From the NCBI GenBank assembly GCA_964616825.1, contig CAZTSX010000025.1:1-32076 (forward strand): a stretch of 32,076 nucleotides of DNA, in the 5' to 3' direction. The position numbers and the translations under genes are program-made. Origin of the DNA: QYOJ01 sp964616825 (GTDB taxonomy: Bacteria > Bacteroidota > Bacteroidia > Bacteroidales > FEN-979). Each line of letters opens with the position of its first letter. The first letter of the stretch is position 1. This document shows positions 1-6,961 of the stretch, one piece after another. The notes under the pieces are model-generated. The model did not search any database. It was not told the origin of the DNA and worked only from the letters and a program-made list of their open reading frames with translations.

Positions 1-1
1 G

Positions 2-85
2 TACCCGGAGCCGGGATCGAACCGGCACGGGAATTACCCCACTGGTTTTTGAGACCAGCGCGTCTACCAGTTCCGCCATCCGGGC
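2..85 (-). tRNA. tRNA-Leu (anticodon CAA)
   Basis: Read on the minus strand, the 7-bp acceptor stem pairs positions 85-79 with 9-3, starting with a G-U wobble. The anticodon loop CTCAAAA sits between CTGGT and ACCAG and gives anticodon CAA, which decodes UUG. The T arm is GCCGG-TTCGATC-CCGGC. A long variable arm (stem GGGG/TTCCC type) marks a class II tRNA, as expected for leucine. The gene ends at the discriminator base, so only the 3' CCA region touches the window edge. A promoter box lies 12 bases upstream. Confidence 0.96.
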
Positions 86-96
86 GAAGCGGAGGG

Positions 97-104
97 CAAA
101 AATA
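97..104 (-). promoter_or_regulatory. Bacteroidota -7 box (TATTTTTG) for tRNA-Leu
   Basis: The minus strand reads TATTTTTG, a full match to the Bacteroidota -7 consensus TAnnTTTG, ending 11 bases before the first tRNA base. No clear -33 TTTG is visible; that position is occupied by a heptamer array. Confidence 0.6.
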
Positions 105-119
105 CGAAAAAAGTCGTAT

Positions 120-154
120 GGATGTTGGATATTGGATGTTGGATGTTTGATGTC
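120..154. repeat. Heptamer array, GGATGTT type, five units
   Basis: There are five consecutive 7-base units: GGATGTT three times, GGATATT once, and a terminal TGATGTC. The phase is exact with no indels. The array ends inside the stop codon of the S23-like gene, so it forms the 3' boundary of that gene and separates it from the tRNA promoter. Confidence 0.9.
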
Positions 155-449
155 ACGTTCGATGTTGTAGTTGTACTGAACGGATAAACATCCTGAGTTT
201 TTTACCTAATACTGTTAGCTTTTCATGAAGCCCTTCATATCTTTTAAGGTTTGTCAACGATCCAGTAAGATGAAGAGTTTCTAAATGATCGATGGTCTCA
301 ATATTTGATTTTACAGATTTACTTGATCTTCTGATCTGTCCGCCTGTTTCAAACATTTCGAACTTTGGCAATTCTGATAAAGTCATGTGATGAATTTCCA
401 CAATGACTTCATTTGCCAATTTCCAAATTTCCAAATCCTTATAGCTCAT
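153..449 (-). CDS. Four-helix-bundle protein (S23/IVP family), internally shortened
   Basis: The 98-residue product opens with MSYKDLEIWKLANEV and continues with the QIRRSSKSVKSNI segment typical of the four-helix-bundle family first seen in 23S rRNA intervening sequences. After SNI, members I know continue with VEGYGRR and a further helix before reaching ETIDHLE. Here SNI joins ETIDHLE directly, so about 25 residues are missing in frame. The C-terminal part (ETIDHLETL through LHEKLTVLGKKL) is otherwise intact. I chose the start at MSYK because it matches the family N terminus; an open frame extends upstream to 521 but lacks similarity. The gene is bracketed by heptamer arrays on both sides. 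The family function is unknown. Loss of one helix makes a folded product doubtful, so this may be a decaying gene. Confidence 0.75.
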   Translation of the reverse strand: MSYKDLEIWKLANEVIVEIHHMTLSELPKFEMFETGGQIRRSSKSVKSNIETIDHLETLHLTGSLTNLKRYEGLHEKLTVLGKKLRMFIRSVQLQHRT

Positions 450-459
450 GATTTTATCC

Positions 460-491
460 ATTAATCCGAAAAACAACAAAAGGTTATATAT
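460..491 (-). promoter_or_regulatory. Upstream box shared with the DUF559 gene
   Basis: On the plus strand this reads ATTAATCCG, ten bases, then AAAGGTTATATAT. The same two blocks with an 11-base spacer occur at 12240-12272, just upstream of the DUF559 gene and in the same orientation relative to the gene. No other copy was noticed in the window. It could be a promoter/leader or the end of a mobile unit. Confidence 0.5.
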
Positions 492-513
492 CAACCATTC
501 ATTTTCTACAACA

Positions 514-576
514 CCGAGCACCGAGCACCGAGCACCGAGTACCGAGCACCGAGTACCGAGAACCGAGTACCGAGCA
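514..576. repeat. Heptamer array, CCGAG(C/T/A)A type, nine units
   Basis: There are nine perfect-phase units, CCGAGCA, CCGAGTA or CCGAGAA, varying mainly at the sixth base. The array sits between the S23-like gene and the prs promoter. The same unit reappears three times before rplY at 1611-1631. Confidence 0.93.
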
Positions 577-592
577 TGTTAACAAGTTTCCC

Positions 593-623
593 TTGCATTG
601 GAAAGCCGAATACTTTAATTTTG
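593..623 (+). promoter_or_regulatory. prs promoter (TTG / TAATTTTG)
   Basis: A full -7 match, TAATTTTG, lies at 616-623, with TTG at 593-595 about 20 bases upstream acting as a -33 element. The predicted transcript starts near 629, about 20 bases before the chosen prs start. This argues against translation from the upstream in-frame ATG at 593. Confidence 0.55.
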
Positions 624-649
624 AACGATCATCATCAATCAGACGAATT

Positions 650-1582
650 ATGGCAGCAACGGTTAAAGTCTTTGCAGGCAGAGCTACCCAGTACCTGGCC
701 GAAAAAATCACCCAGAGTTATGGGATGGAACTGGGAAAAATCGATGTCACTGAATTTGCCGACAGCGAATTCCAACCTTGCTTTGTAGAGAATATCCGCG
801 GAATGGATATCTTCATCGTCCAGTCTACCTTTGCTCCCTCCGACAACCTGATGGAACTGCTGATGCTTATCGATGCCGCCCGCCGTGCCTCTGCCCGGTC
901 CATCATAGCCGTGATCCCTTACTTCGGATTCGCCCGGCAGGATCGTAAAGACAAACCCCGTGTCTCCATTGCCTCGAAACTGGTGGCTAATCTCCTGATG
1001 GCAGCAGGGGTGAACCGCATCATTACCCTCGATCTCCATGCCGACCAGATCCAGGGCTTCTTTGATGTGCCGGTCGACCACCTCTATGCTTCCTCCGTCT
1101 TCATCCCCTACCTGAAAACCCTTCACCTCGACAACCTCACCTTTGCTTCCCCCGATACCGGTGGAACCAGACGGGCCGGATCCTATGCCAAGTTTTTCAA
1201 TACCGACTTCGTAGTCTGTTACAAACAACGGAAAAAACCAAACCAGATCGCCAAAATGGGCCTGGTTGGAGATGTAAAAGGAAAAAATGTGGTTCTCCTT
1301 GACGACATCGTCGACACCGGCGGCACCCTTTGCAAAGCGGCCAATATCTTGATGGAAAACGGTGCCACCTGCGTCCGGGCTATGATCACTCACCCGCTGT
1401 TGTCGGGAAAAGCGATTGAAGATATTGAGAAGGCCTCTCTCACAGAACTGGTGGTAACCGATACCATCCCACTGAAGGAAGAACACCCCAAGATCAAAGT
1501 GATCACTACCGCCGATCTCTTCGCAGAGGTCATCCGCCGGCTGAAGAAAAAAGAATCTATCTCTTCTCTCTTTAAATTCTAA
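650..1582 (+). CDS. prs: Ribose-phosphate pyrophosphokinase
   Basis: The enzyme makes PRPP from ribose 5-phosphate and ATP in the cytoplasm, feeding purine, pyrimidine, His and Trp synthesis. The 310-residue product starts MAATVKVFAGRA. It shows the FADSEFQP segment (about 36-43), the RQDRK loop (96-100), LDLHADQIQGFF with the conserved His (about 130) and the PRPP-binding loop VVLLDDIVDTGGT (about 214-226). Its length is normal for class I Prs. An in-frame ATG at 593 would add 19 residues with no family similarity and lies upstream of the predicted transcription start, so it was not used. A complete promoter box lies at 593-623. The next gene, rplY, has its own promoter box, but the gene order prs-rplY-pth is common in Bacteroidota. 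Confidence 0.97.
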   Translation: MAATVKVFAGRATQYLAEKITQSYGMELGKIDVTEFADSEFQPCFVENIRGMDIFIVQSTFAPSDNLMELLMLIDAARRASARSIIAVIPYFGFARQDRKDKPRVSIASKLVANLLMAAGVNRIITLDLHADQIQGFFDVPVDHLYASSVFIPYLKTLHLDNLTFASPDTGGTRRAGSYAKFFNTDFVVCYKQRKKPNQIAKMGLVGDVKGKNVVLLDDIVDTGGTLCKAANILMENGATCVRAMITHPLLSGKAIEDIEKASLTELVVTDTIPLKEEHPKIKVITTADLFAEVIRRLKKKESISSLFKF

Positions 1583-1591
1583 AAAAATTCG

Positions 1592-1599
1592 TACTTTTG
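1592..1599 (+). promoter_or_regulatory. -7 box (TACTTTTG) for rplY-pth
   Basis: The sequence TACTTTTG fully matches TAnnTTTG and is followed by GCCCGCC, much like the tRNA and glyS promoters here. The predicted leader (about 1606-1661) consists almost entirely of a heptamer array. Confidence 0.6.
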
Positions 1600-1610
1600 C
1601 CCGCCGATTC

Positions 1611-1659
1611 CCGAGCACCGAGCACCGAGCATCAAACATCTAACATCAAACATCAAATA
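1611..1659. repeat. Mixed heptamer array in the rplY leader, seven units
   Basis: Three CCGAGCA units are followed without a phase break by four units of the TCAAACA type (one TCTAACA, one TCAAATA). The array ends two bases before the rplY ATG, so it forms nearly the whole 5' untranslated region. Confidence 0.9.
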
Positions 1660-1661
1660 AC

Positions 1662-2342
1662 ATGAAACAGGTATCATTGAGCGGTACGCCCAGAGCGTAC
1701 GTAGGAAAAAAAGATGCCAAAAAGCTCCGCAGAGAAGGCAATGTGCCCTGCGTGATGTATGGCGGAAAAGAGCAGGTTCATTTTTCACTAGATGAAAAGC
1801 TCTTCTCAAAGATTATTTTTAGCCCCGAAGTATTTATCATCAACCTGGATATTGATGGAACTGAACACATCACCATTCTTCAGGATGTGCAATTTCACCC
1901 TGTAACTGACAGGATTCTTCATGCGGATTTCCTGGAAGTTACTCCGGATAAGCCTATCATGATTTCGATCCCGGTTAAGTTGACAGGCACCGCTGTTGGT
2001 GTACTTGAAGGAGGACGCCTGATGACAAAATTGAGAAAGGTTCGCGTTAAAGCCATGGTTAAAGATATTCCTGAGTTTATCGAACTCAACATCGCCGACA
2101 TGAAAATCGGAGATTCCATCAAGATCAGTGACCTCAGCCATGACAATATCGAATTCCTGGATCCGGACAGAAATATGATTGTTGGCATACGCACTGCCAG
2201 ACTAATTATAGAAGAAGTGCCTGAAGAAGAAGAGGGTGAAGAAGGAGAAGAAGGAGAAGAGGGTGAAGAGGGTGCTGAAAAAGGAGCCGAAGAAGGAAAG
2301 AAGCCTGAAGGAGCTGAAGCTAAGAAACCGGATAAAGAATAA
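1662..2342 (+). CDS. rplY: Large ribosomal subunit protein bL25 (CTC form)
   Basis: This is a 5S-rRNA-binding ribosomal protein of the long CTC/TL5 form, 226 residues. The N-terminal L25 domain (about 1-95) opens MKQVSLSGTPRAYVGKKDAKKLRREGNVP-like and contains the PCVMYGG segment. The second, beta-rich domain (about 96-185) ends near IIEEVPEEEE. A low-complexity tail of about 40 residues follows, rich in Glu and Gly with a Lys/Ala/Pro ending; such acidic tails are common in Bacteroidota L25. The start is unambiguous because the heptamer array upstream is not coding in this frame. pth follows after a 54-base gap that is again filled by heptamers, so the two are probably co-transcribed. Confidence 0.95.
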   Translation: MKQVSLSGTPRAYVGKKDAKKLRREGNVPCVMYGGKEQVHFSLDEKLFSKIIFSPEVFIINLDIDGTEHITILQDVQFHPVTDRILHADFLEVTPDKPIMISIPVKLTGTAVGVLEGGRLMTKLRKVRVKAMVKDIPEFIELNIADMKIGDSIKISDLSHDNIEFLDPDRNMIVGIRTARLIIEEVPEEEEGEEGEEGEEGEEGAEKGAEEGKKPEGAEAKKPDKE

Positions 2343-2349
2343 CTTATCA

Positions 2350-2398
2350 GATATGAGATGCGGGATTCGCGATTCGCGTATCTCGTATCACGTATCAT
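2350..2398. repeat. Heptamer array running into the pth start codon, seven units
   Basis: Seven units of the types GATGCGG, GATTCGC and GTATCAC run in perfect phase. The last unit, GTATCAT, supplies the first two bases of the pth ATG. The array therefore occupies the whole intercistronic gap between rplY and pth. Confidence 0.9.
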
Positions 2399-2954
2399 GA
2401 AATACCTAATTGCAGGACTCGGCAATATCGGCGACGAATACCTCAACACGCGCCACAACATCGGCTTCATTGTAGCGGATGCGCTTGCTCTTTCCCTGAA
2501 ATGTACCTTCACTTCCGGACGGTATGCCTCCTCTACGAAAGGCAAACTCAAAGGCCGCTCCGTTACCATCATCAAGCCTAATACCTATATGAACCTGAGC
2601 GGTAAAGCGATCAGGTACTGGATGAACAAAGAAAAGATAGCGCCTGAAAATACGCTGGTAGTGATCGATGACCTTGCGCTGCCACTCGGTGCTTTGAGGT
2701 TACGAAAACAGGGTAGTGACGGTGGCCATAACGGCCTGATCAGTATCATCGAGATCCTTCAAAATACAGGCTTCCCACGACTGCGTGTTGGAATAGGCAG
2801 TGATTATGCCCGGGGACGCCAGGTTGATTATGTGCTTGGCCGCTGGACCGGTAAAGAAGAGAAAATCCTCATTCCCCGGATCGGACTCGCTGTAGAGATG
2901 GTTCAATGCTTTATCCTGCAAGGTGTGGATAAGGCAATGAATCAGTTTAATTGA
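2397..2954 (+). CDS. pth: Peptidyl-tRNA hydrolase
   Basis: The enzyme releases tRNA from prematurely dropped peptidyl-tRNA. The 185-residue product begins MKYLIAGLGNIG. Catalytic and binding residues are visible: Asn10 in GLGN, His20 in TRHNIGF, the PNTYMNLSG motif (about 61-69, with Asn66), Asp91/92 in VVIDDLALPLG, and GSDGGHNGL (about 107-114). An open frame extends 13 codons upstream to 2358, but those codons are the heptamer array and match nothing in the family, so the start at 2397 is preferred. The stop codon TGA overlaps the first base of the next heptamer array. Confidence 0.96.
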   Translation: MKYLIAGLGNIGDEYLNTRHNIGFIVADALALSLKCTFTSGRYASSTKGKLKGRSVTIIKPNTYMNLSGKAIRYWMNKEKIAPENTLVVIDDLALPLGALRLRKQGSDGGHNGLISIIEILQNTGFPRLRVGIGSDYARGRQVDYVLGRWTGKEEKILIPRIGLAVEMVQCFILQGVDKAMNQFN

Positions 2955-3015
2955 GATACGGGATGTGCGATATGGGATACGGGATATGGGATGCGCGAAT
3001 CGCGAATCACGAATC
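2953..3015. repeat. Heptamer array between pth and the YdcF-like gene, nine units
   Basis: Nine units grade from GGGATAC/GGGATAT types to GCGAATC and ACGAATC. The array begins within the pth stop codon and ends four bases before the stop of the convergent YdcF-like gene, so the intergenic region is essentially all repeat. No terminator hairpin is evident. Confidence 0.9.
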
Positions 3016-3019
3016 ACTC

Positions 3020-3778
3020 TCAAATCCAGCCGTTTATCCAATAGTACGCGATCGCCATCCATTCGCGAAGGATCAACAATTCGTAATGAAGTTGAGTCCA
3101 GAACTGGTAACGCAGGGTAATGCTGTCGCCGATATCAGGCACCCACTTTCGCCCACCTAACCGGCGAGCTGAAAAAGAGATATCCGACTCTACATCGCTC
3201 GCAAAAGCAGGTAGCCCGTCGACATACTCAAAGCCCGCTTTTTCAAATGTAAGCACAGCCCGATATAAGTGTTCAGGGGAAGTAATGATCAAGATACGGG
3301 ATACAGGATAAGCGATATGCGATATAGTCTTGTGACTGGACGAATCGCGGATCTCGAATCGTGTATCGCGGATCAGTTCACTAACCAGGATTGCCTGCGC
3401 CCGGGTGTTTGTTCCCGAATCTTCCACCATGACTCGTTCTGGAGCTATTCCGCGAAGGATCAGTTCTTCTTTCATCTTAAATACAGAGCTGAGGCTGTCG
3501 GCTGTATCGCCGGGAAGCGCAACAATCAACATTGCCCGTGGGAAATGATCAGCAGCCCTGGTTGCGTAATATGTACGCATCAGTCCCGATTCGCTGGGGA
3601 TTCCACTGCCACCCAATACGACGATATAGTCAGGTGGATCGGTTATCTTCGCCCTGGCAGTTCCCATTCCGTACCAGATCCAGAAAGGCGCCGAAGTAAA
3701 GGCGAGAATGACACCAAAGAGGAATAGGCTTCCGAAGGAGATCATGGTAATCCTGGTTATTCGGAGAAGGGTTCTCAT
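3020..3778 (-). CDS. YdcF/SanA-like DUF218 membrane protein with repeat-derived insert
   Basis: The product has 252 residues. One N-terminal membrane segment (about 12-34) is followed by a DUF218 (YdcF/ElyC/SanA) domain: DYIVVLGGSG (about 50-59), a helix with the PERVMVEDSGTNTRAQA motif (about 113-129), then ITSPEHLYRA (about 165-174). Members are usually tied to envelope or peptidoglycan functions; the precise reaction is not known. Residues about 135-162 (IRDTRFEIRD through YPVSRI) are encoded by a 12-heptamer array and interrupt the expected link between the DSGTNTRAQAILVSEL helix and the LIITSPEHLYRA strand. Twelve heptamers make 84 bases, so the reading frame is kept. The gene is on the opposite strand to pth and convergent with it. 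Activity with the insert is uncertain, but the loop position suggests it may be tolerated. Confidence 0.82.
   Translation of the reverse strand: MRTLLRITRITMISFGSLFLFGVILAFTSAPFWIWYGMGTARAKITDPPDYIVVLGGSGIPSESGLMRTYYATRAADHFPRAMLIVALPGDTADSLSSVFKMKEELILRGIAPERVMVEDSGTNTRAQAILVSELIRDTRFEIRDSSSHKTISHIAYPVSRILIITSPEHLYRAVLTFEKAGFEYVDGLPAFASDVESDISFSARRLGGRKWVPDIGDSITLRYQFWTQLHYELLILREWMAIAYYWINGWI
3293..3376. repeat. Twelve-heptamer array inside the YdcF-like gene
   Basis: Units GATACGG, GATACAG, GATAAGC and GATATGC grade through two diverged units to GAATCGC, GGATCTC and GTATCGC types. Total length is 84 bases, exactly 28 codons. The units are the same sequence class as the intergenic arrays at 2350-2398 and 2953-3015. 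Confidence 0.9.
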
Positions 3779-3782
3779 TATG

Positions 3783-3821
3783 ACTGGATAACTGGATGCT
3801 GGATGACTGGATAACTGGATT
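3783..3821. repeat. ACTGGATA octamer array
   Basis: There are four 8-base units (ACTGGATA, ACTGGATG, ACTGGATA, ACTGGATT) with one 7-base CTGGATG unit in the middle. The array fills the gap between the stop of glyS and the start of the YdcF-like gene and reaches the glyS stop codon. Confidence 0.85.
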
Positions 3822-5335
3822 TAAAGTTTCGCTGTTAACGTATCACTGATATCTTTGATCTTGATCCGTTCCTGAAGCATGGTATCCCGGTCACGGATAG
3901 TGATGGTGTCGTCTTTGAGTGTCAGGTGGTCGATAGTCAGGCAGAAGGGGGTTCCGAGTGCATCCATCCGGCGATAGCGGCGACCGATGGTGTCTTTCTC
4001 TTCATAAAAACAGCGGGTTTTATATTTCAGGCTCTCCATCACATCGCGTGCTTTCTCTGGTAAACCATCTTTCTTCACCAGCGGCAGAATCGCCGCTTTG
4101 ATCGGAGCCAGTTTGGCCGGGAGGCTGAGGACGGTCCGTTCGGCTCCATCTTCCATCTTCTCTTCACGGTAAGCCTGGCTCAGCACAGCAAGGAATGTCC
4201 GGTCGAGGCCCATCGAGGTCTCAACTACATAAGGGATATAACTTTCGTTGAGCTCCTGGTCGAAGTACTGAAGCTTCCGTCCCGACAGCTCCTGGTGAGC
4301 CCCCAGGTCATAATCGGTCCGGGAATGAATGCCTTCAAGCTCTTTGAATCCGATCGGAAAATCGAATTCTATGTCGGTAGCGGCGTTAGCATAGTGGGCC
4401 TGCTTTTCGTGATCGTGAAACCGAAACTTCTCTGCAGACATGCCAAGAGAGAGATGCCATTGCATCCGCTCCTCTTTCCAGTACTCATACCATTTCATCT
4501 CCTCGCCGGGACAAACGAAATACTGCATCTCCATCTGTTCAAACTCCCGCATCCGGAATAGAAACTGGCGGGCAACGATCTCATTTCTGAACGCTTTCCC
4601 TGTTTGGGCGATGCCAAAGGGGATCTTCATCCGTGCCGACTTCTGCACATTCAGGAAGTTCACAAAGATCCCCTGAGCCGTTTCGGGACGTAAGAAGATT
4701 GAGCTTGCACCTTCATTGACCGATCCCATCTGGGTAGAGAACATCAGGTTAAACTGCCTCACATCGGTCCAGTTTCGGCTTCCTGAAACCGGACAAACAA
4801 TACCCAGCTCCTCAATCAGCAATTTTACATCGGCGAGATCTTCACGCTCCAGGGCCGGGTAAAACCGCTTTTTAATCTCTTCAATCTTCTTCAGGTTATC
4901 CTGCACCCGTGGATTGGTCTCCCTGAACATCTTCTCATCAAACGAATCCCCAAATCTCTTCTTTGCTTTGACTACTTCCTTCTCAATCTTTCCCTCGATT
5001 TTCTGGATATGATCCTCTACCAGCACATCCGCACGATAACGCTTTTTGGAGTCTTTGTTATCGATCATCGGATCGTTAAACGCATCTACATGGCCCGATG
5101 CTTTCCATACATCCGGATGCATGAAAATAGCTGAATCCAGTCCGACGATATTTTCATGATACTGGACCATCGACTTCCACCAGTACTCTTTGATGTTATT
5201 TTTGAGCTCCACCCCGAAAGGGCCGTAATCGTATACAGCGCTGAGTCCGTCGTAAATCTCACTCGAAGGAAACACATAACCATACTCCTTGGCATGGGCG
5301 ATGATCTTCTTAAACAGTTCTTCGTTGTTCGCCAT
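3821..5335 (-). CDS. glyS: Glycyl-tRNA synthetase (class II homodimeric type)
   Basis: The enzyme charges tRNA-Gly. The 504-residue product starts MANNEELFKKIIAHAKEYGY, the usual N terminus of this form, and continues with FPSSEIYDGLSAVYDYGPFG. Class II features include the FLRPETAQGIF segment (motif 2 region), FRNEI, REFEQMEMQYF and the motif 3-like GLDRTFLAVLS near 380. The C-terminal anticodon-binding domain (about 405-504) includes KLAPIKAAILPLVKK and the GTPFCLTID loop. Length is normal. The start lies only four bases after a -7 promoter box, so the mRNA may be leaderless. Downstream it shares a repeat-filled gap with the YdcF-like gene on the same strand. Confidence 0.96.
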   Translation of the reverse strand: MANNEELFKKIIAHAKEYGYVFPSSEIYDGLSAVYDYGPFGVELKNNIKEYWWKSMVQYHENIVGLDSAIFMHPDVWKASGHVDAFNDPMIDNKDSKKRYRADVLVEDHIQKIEGKIEKEVVKAKKRFGDSFDEKMFRETNPRVQDNLKKIEEIKKRFYPALEREDLADVKLLIEELGIVCPVSGSRNWTDVRQFNLMFSTQMGSVNEGASSIFLRPETAQGIFVNFLNVQKSARMKIPFGIAQTGKAFRNEIVARQFLFRMREFEQMEMQYFVCPGEEMKWYEYWKEERMQWHLSLGMSAEKFRFHDHEKQAHYANAATDIEFDFPIGFKELEGIHSRTDYDLGAHQELSGRKLQYFDQELNESYIPYVVETSMGLDRTFLAVLSQAYREEKMEDGAERTVLSLPAKLAPIKAAILPLVKKDGLPEKARDVMESLKYKTRCFYEEKDTIGRRYRRMDALGTPFCLTIDHLTLKDDTITIRDRDTMLQERIKIKDISDTLTAKL

Positions 5336-5339
5336 GGGG

Positions 5340-5347
5340 CAAAAATA
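5340..5347 (-). promoter_or_regulatory. -7 box (TATTTTTG) abutting the glyS start codon
   Basis: The minus strand reads TATTTTTG, then CCCC, then ATG. A normal Bacteroidota start point a few bases after the box would fall on or beside the initiation codon. No -33 TTTG is seen; the upstream region is a heptamer array. Confidence 0.55.
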
Positions 5348-5358
5348 GTGAAAAAATA

Positions 5359-5477
5359 CTGGATGCTCGATGCTCGATGCTCGGAACTCGGTTCTCGATA
5401 TTCTATACTTGAATTTTGAGTCTTGAACCTTGAATCTTGAATGATAAATTTCTTAATTTCGAATTTCAAATTTCTAA
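5359..5477. repeat. Seventeen-heptamer array with gradual sequence drift
   Basis: In one continuous phase the units pass from CTGGATG and CTCGATG through CTCGGAA, CTCGGTT and CTCGATA to CTTGAAT and CTTGAAC, and end as TTTCGAA, TTTCAAA and TTTCTAA. Neighbouring units are more alike than distant ones. The array fills the divergent gap between glyS and the Gfo/Idh/MocA gene and must contain whatever promoter drives the latter; a near-match TAATTTCG at 5454-5461 is the only candidate noticed. Confidence 0.87.
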
Positions 5478-5489
5478 TTACCATCTAGT

Positions 5490-6869
5490 ATGAAAACCTC
5501 CCGCCGAAATTTCCTCAAGACCGCCGCTACGGGAATGGCAGTCCTCGGATTGAGTGACCTCGAAAATTTTGCTTCTTCATCGATCAAACTGCCTGTTCCC
5601 GAGCGGGAAGGAGCCAGTGTGATGGGCCTGACATGTGAGCCTCTTCAACCAGTTCGAATCGGGCTCATCGGCCTGGGCATGCGGGGCATGGAAGGAGTGG
5701 AACGTTTGCTCAATATAGAGGGCGTTGAGATCACTGCCGTTTGTGATGTGGTACCTGACCGGGTAGCCAAAGCGAAGAAGATCATCCGGGAGAAAGGAAG
5801 GAAAAGGGCTGCCGGGTATGCCAATGGTCCGGATGACTGGATGAAGCTCTGTGAACGGGACGATGTAGACCTGGTTTACAGTTGTACACCTTGGGCATTG
5901 CACACACCCAACGCTGTATATGCCATGAACCAGGGAAAGCATGCGGCAATCGAAGTGCCTGCCGCTACCACACTGGAGGAGTGCTGGGAGCTGGTAAACA
6001 CTGCCGAAAAAACGCAGCGTCACTGCATGATGCTGGAGAACTGCTGCTACGACTTTTTCGAGCTGGCTACACTCAACATGGCCCGCAATGGGTTGCTCGG
6101 AGACATCATGCATGCCGAATGTGCGTATATCCACGACCTCCGCTGGCTGAAGTTTGACAAAACAAACGGCTACTGGGATATGTGGAGATTGCAATACAGC
6201 AAACGTAAAAATGGCAATCTTTATCCTACTCATGGCCTTGGTCCGGTAGCGCAGATCATGGATATCAACCGCGGCGACCGGATGGAGTACCTTACCTCGA
6301 TGTCGACCAACCAGGTGGGGATGAGTCTTTATGCACAGGAGACGTTCGGCCCCGACAGTGAGGAAGCACGGCAAACCTATACTCTGGGTGACATGAACAC
6401 CACGCTGGTAAGAACTTTTGGTGGAAAAACCATCATGATCCAGCACGATACCTCTTCTCCCCGCCCTTACAGCCGTATTCACCTGTTGAGCGGGACCAAA
6501 GGCATCGCCCGTAAGTGGCCCTCCAAGCGGATCGCCCTGGAACCCAACGCACACAAATGGCTGAAACAGGATGCTTACCAAAAGGTGATGAAGGAGTATG
6601 AACATCCGCTATCCCGACAGATCGGAGAGAAAGCACGCGAAGTGGGAGGACATGGCGGCATGGACTTCATCATGGATTACCGCCTGATCCATTGCCTGCG
6701 GAACGGCCTGCCCCTCGACCAGGATGTCTATGATGCTGCTACCTGGTCATCCATCGTGGAATTGAGTGAACTATCTGTAAAAAACCAAAGTAACTCCGTC
6801 TCCGTCCCCGACTTCACCCGCAACGCCTGGGAGACTGCGAAGCCGTGGGGGATTGTGGAAGTAGGATAG
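5490..6869 (+). CDS. Tat-exported Gfo/Idh/MocA oxidoreductase, GH109-like
   Basis: The 459-residue product begins with a twin-arginine signal, MKTSRRNFLKTAATGMAVLG, so the folded protein with bound cofactor is probably exported to the periplasm. A Rossmann fold follows: RIGLIGLGMRGMEG at about 52-65, then VEITAVCDVVPDRV. The region near residue 245 reads GNLYPTHGLGPVAQIMDINRGDR, which I recognise from GH109 alpha-N-acetylgalactosaminidases, NAD-dependent retaining glycosidases of the Gfo/Idh/MocA superfamily. I infer glycosidase or sugar oxidoreductase activity on host or environmental glycans; substrate specificity cannot be read from sequence. It stands alone, divergent from glyS, with repeat arrays on both sides. 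Confidence 0.85.
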   Translation: MKTSRRNFLKTAATGMAVLGLSDLENFASSSIKLPVPEREGASVMGLTCEPLQPVRIGLIGLGMRGMEGVERLLNIEGVEITAVCDVVPDRVAKAKKIIREKGRKRAAGYANGPDDWMKLCERDDVDLVYSCTPWALHTPNAVYAMNQGKHAAIEVPAATTLEECWELVNTAEKTQRHCMMLENCCYDFFELATLNMARNGLLGDIMHAECAYIHDLRWLKFDKTNGYWDMWRLQYSKRKNGNLYPTHGLGPVAQIMDINRGDRMEYLTSMSTNQVGMSLYAQETFGPDSEEARQTYTLGDMNTTLVRTFGGKTIMIQHDTSSPRPYSRIHLLSGTKGIARKWPSKRIALEPNAHKWLKQDAYQKVMKEYEHPLSRQIGEKAREVGGHGGMDFIMDYRLIHCLRNGLPLDQDVYDAATWSSIVELSELSVKNQSNSVSVPDFTRNAWETAKPWGIVEVG

Positions 6870-6874
6870 GAAGA

Positions 6875-6955
6875 ACGAGGGAGGAGGGACGAGGGACAAG
6901 GGAGGAGGACTGATACAATGCATCAATGATTCAATGCAGGAATGTAGGAATGAGT
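6875..6955. repeat. Heptamer plus octamer arrays after the Gfo/Idh/MocA gene
   Basis: Five heptamers of the ACGAGGG/AGGAGGG type (6875-6909) are followed by five octamers of the CAATGCAT/CAATGATT/GAATGTAG type (6916-6955). Together they fill the convergent gap of 92 bases. No intrinsic terminator is evident. Confidence 0.82.
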
Positions 6956-6961
6956 TGACGA

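Noticed and set aside
593..649. Upstream ATG extending prs by 19 residues
   Set aside because: The extra residues do not match the family and lie before the predicted transcription start.
635..1639. Long minus-strand open frame opposite prs (334 codons)
   Set aside because: It is the shadow of a clear prs gene, has no family features, and its ends are heptamer-encoded low-complexity residues.
5577..6605. Long minus-strand open frame opposite the GH109-like gene
   Set aside because: Antisense shadow of a conserved gene; Cys/His-rich composition without motifs.
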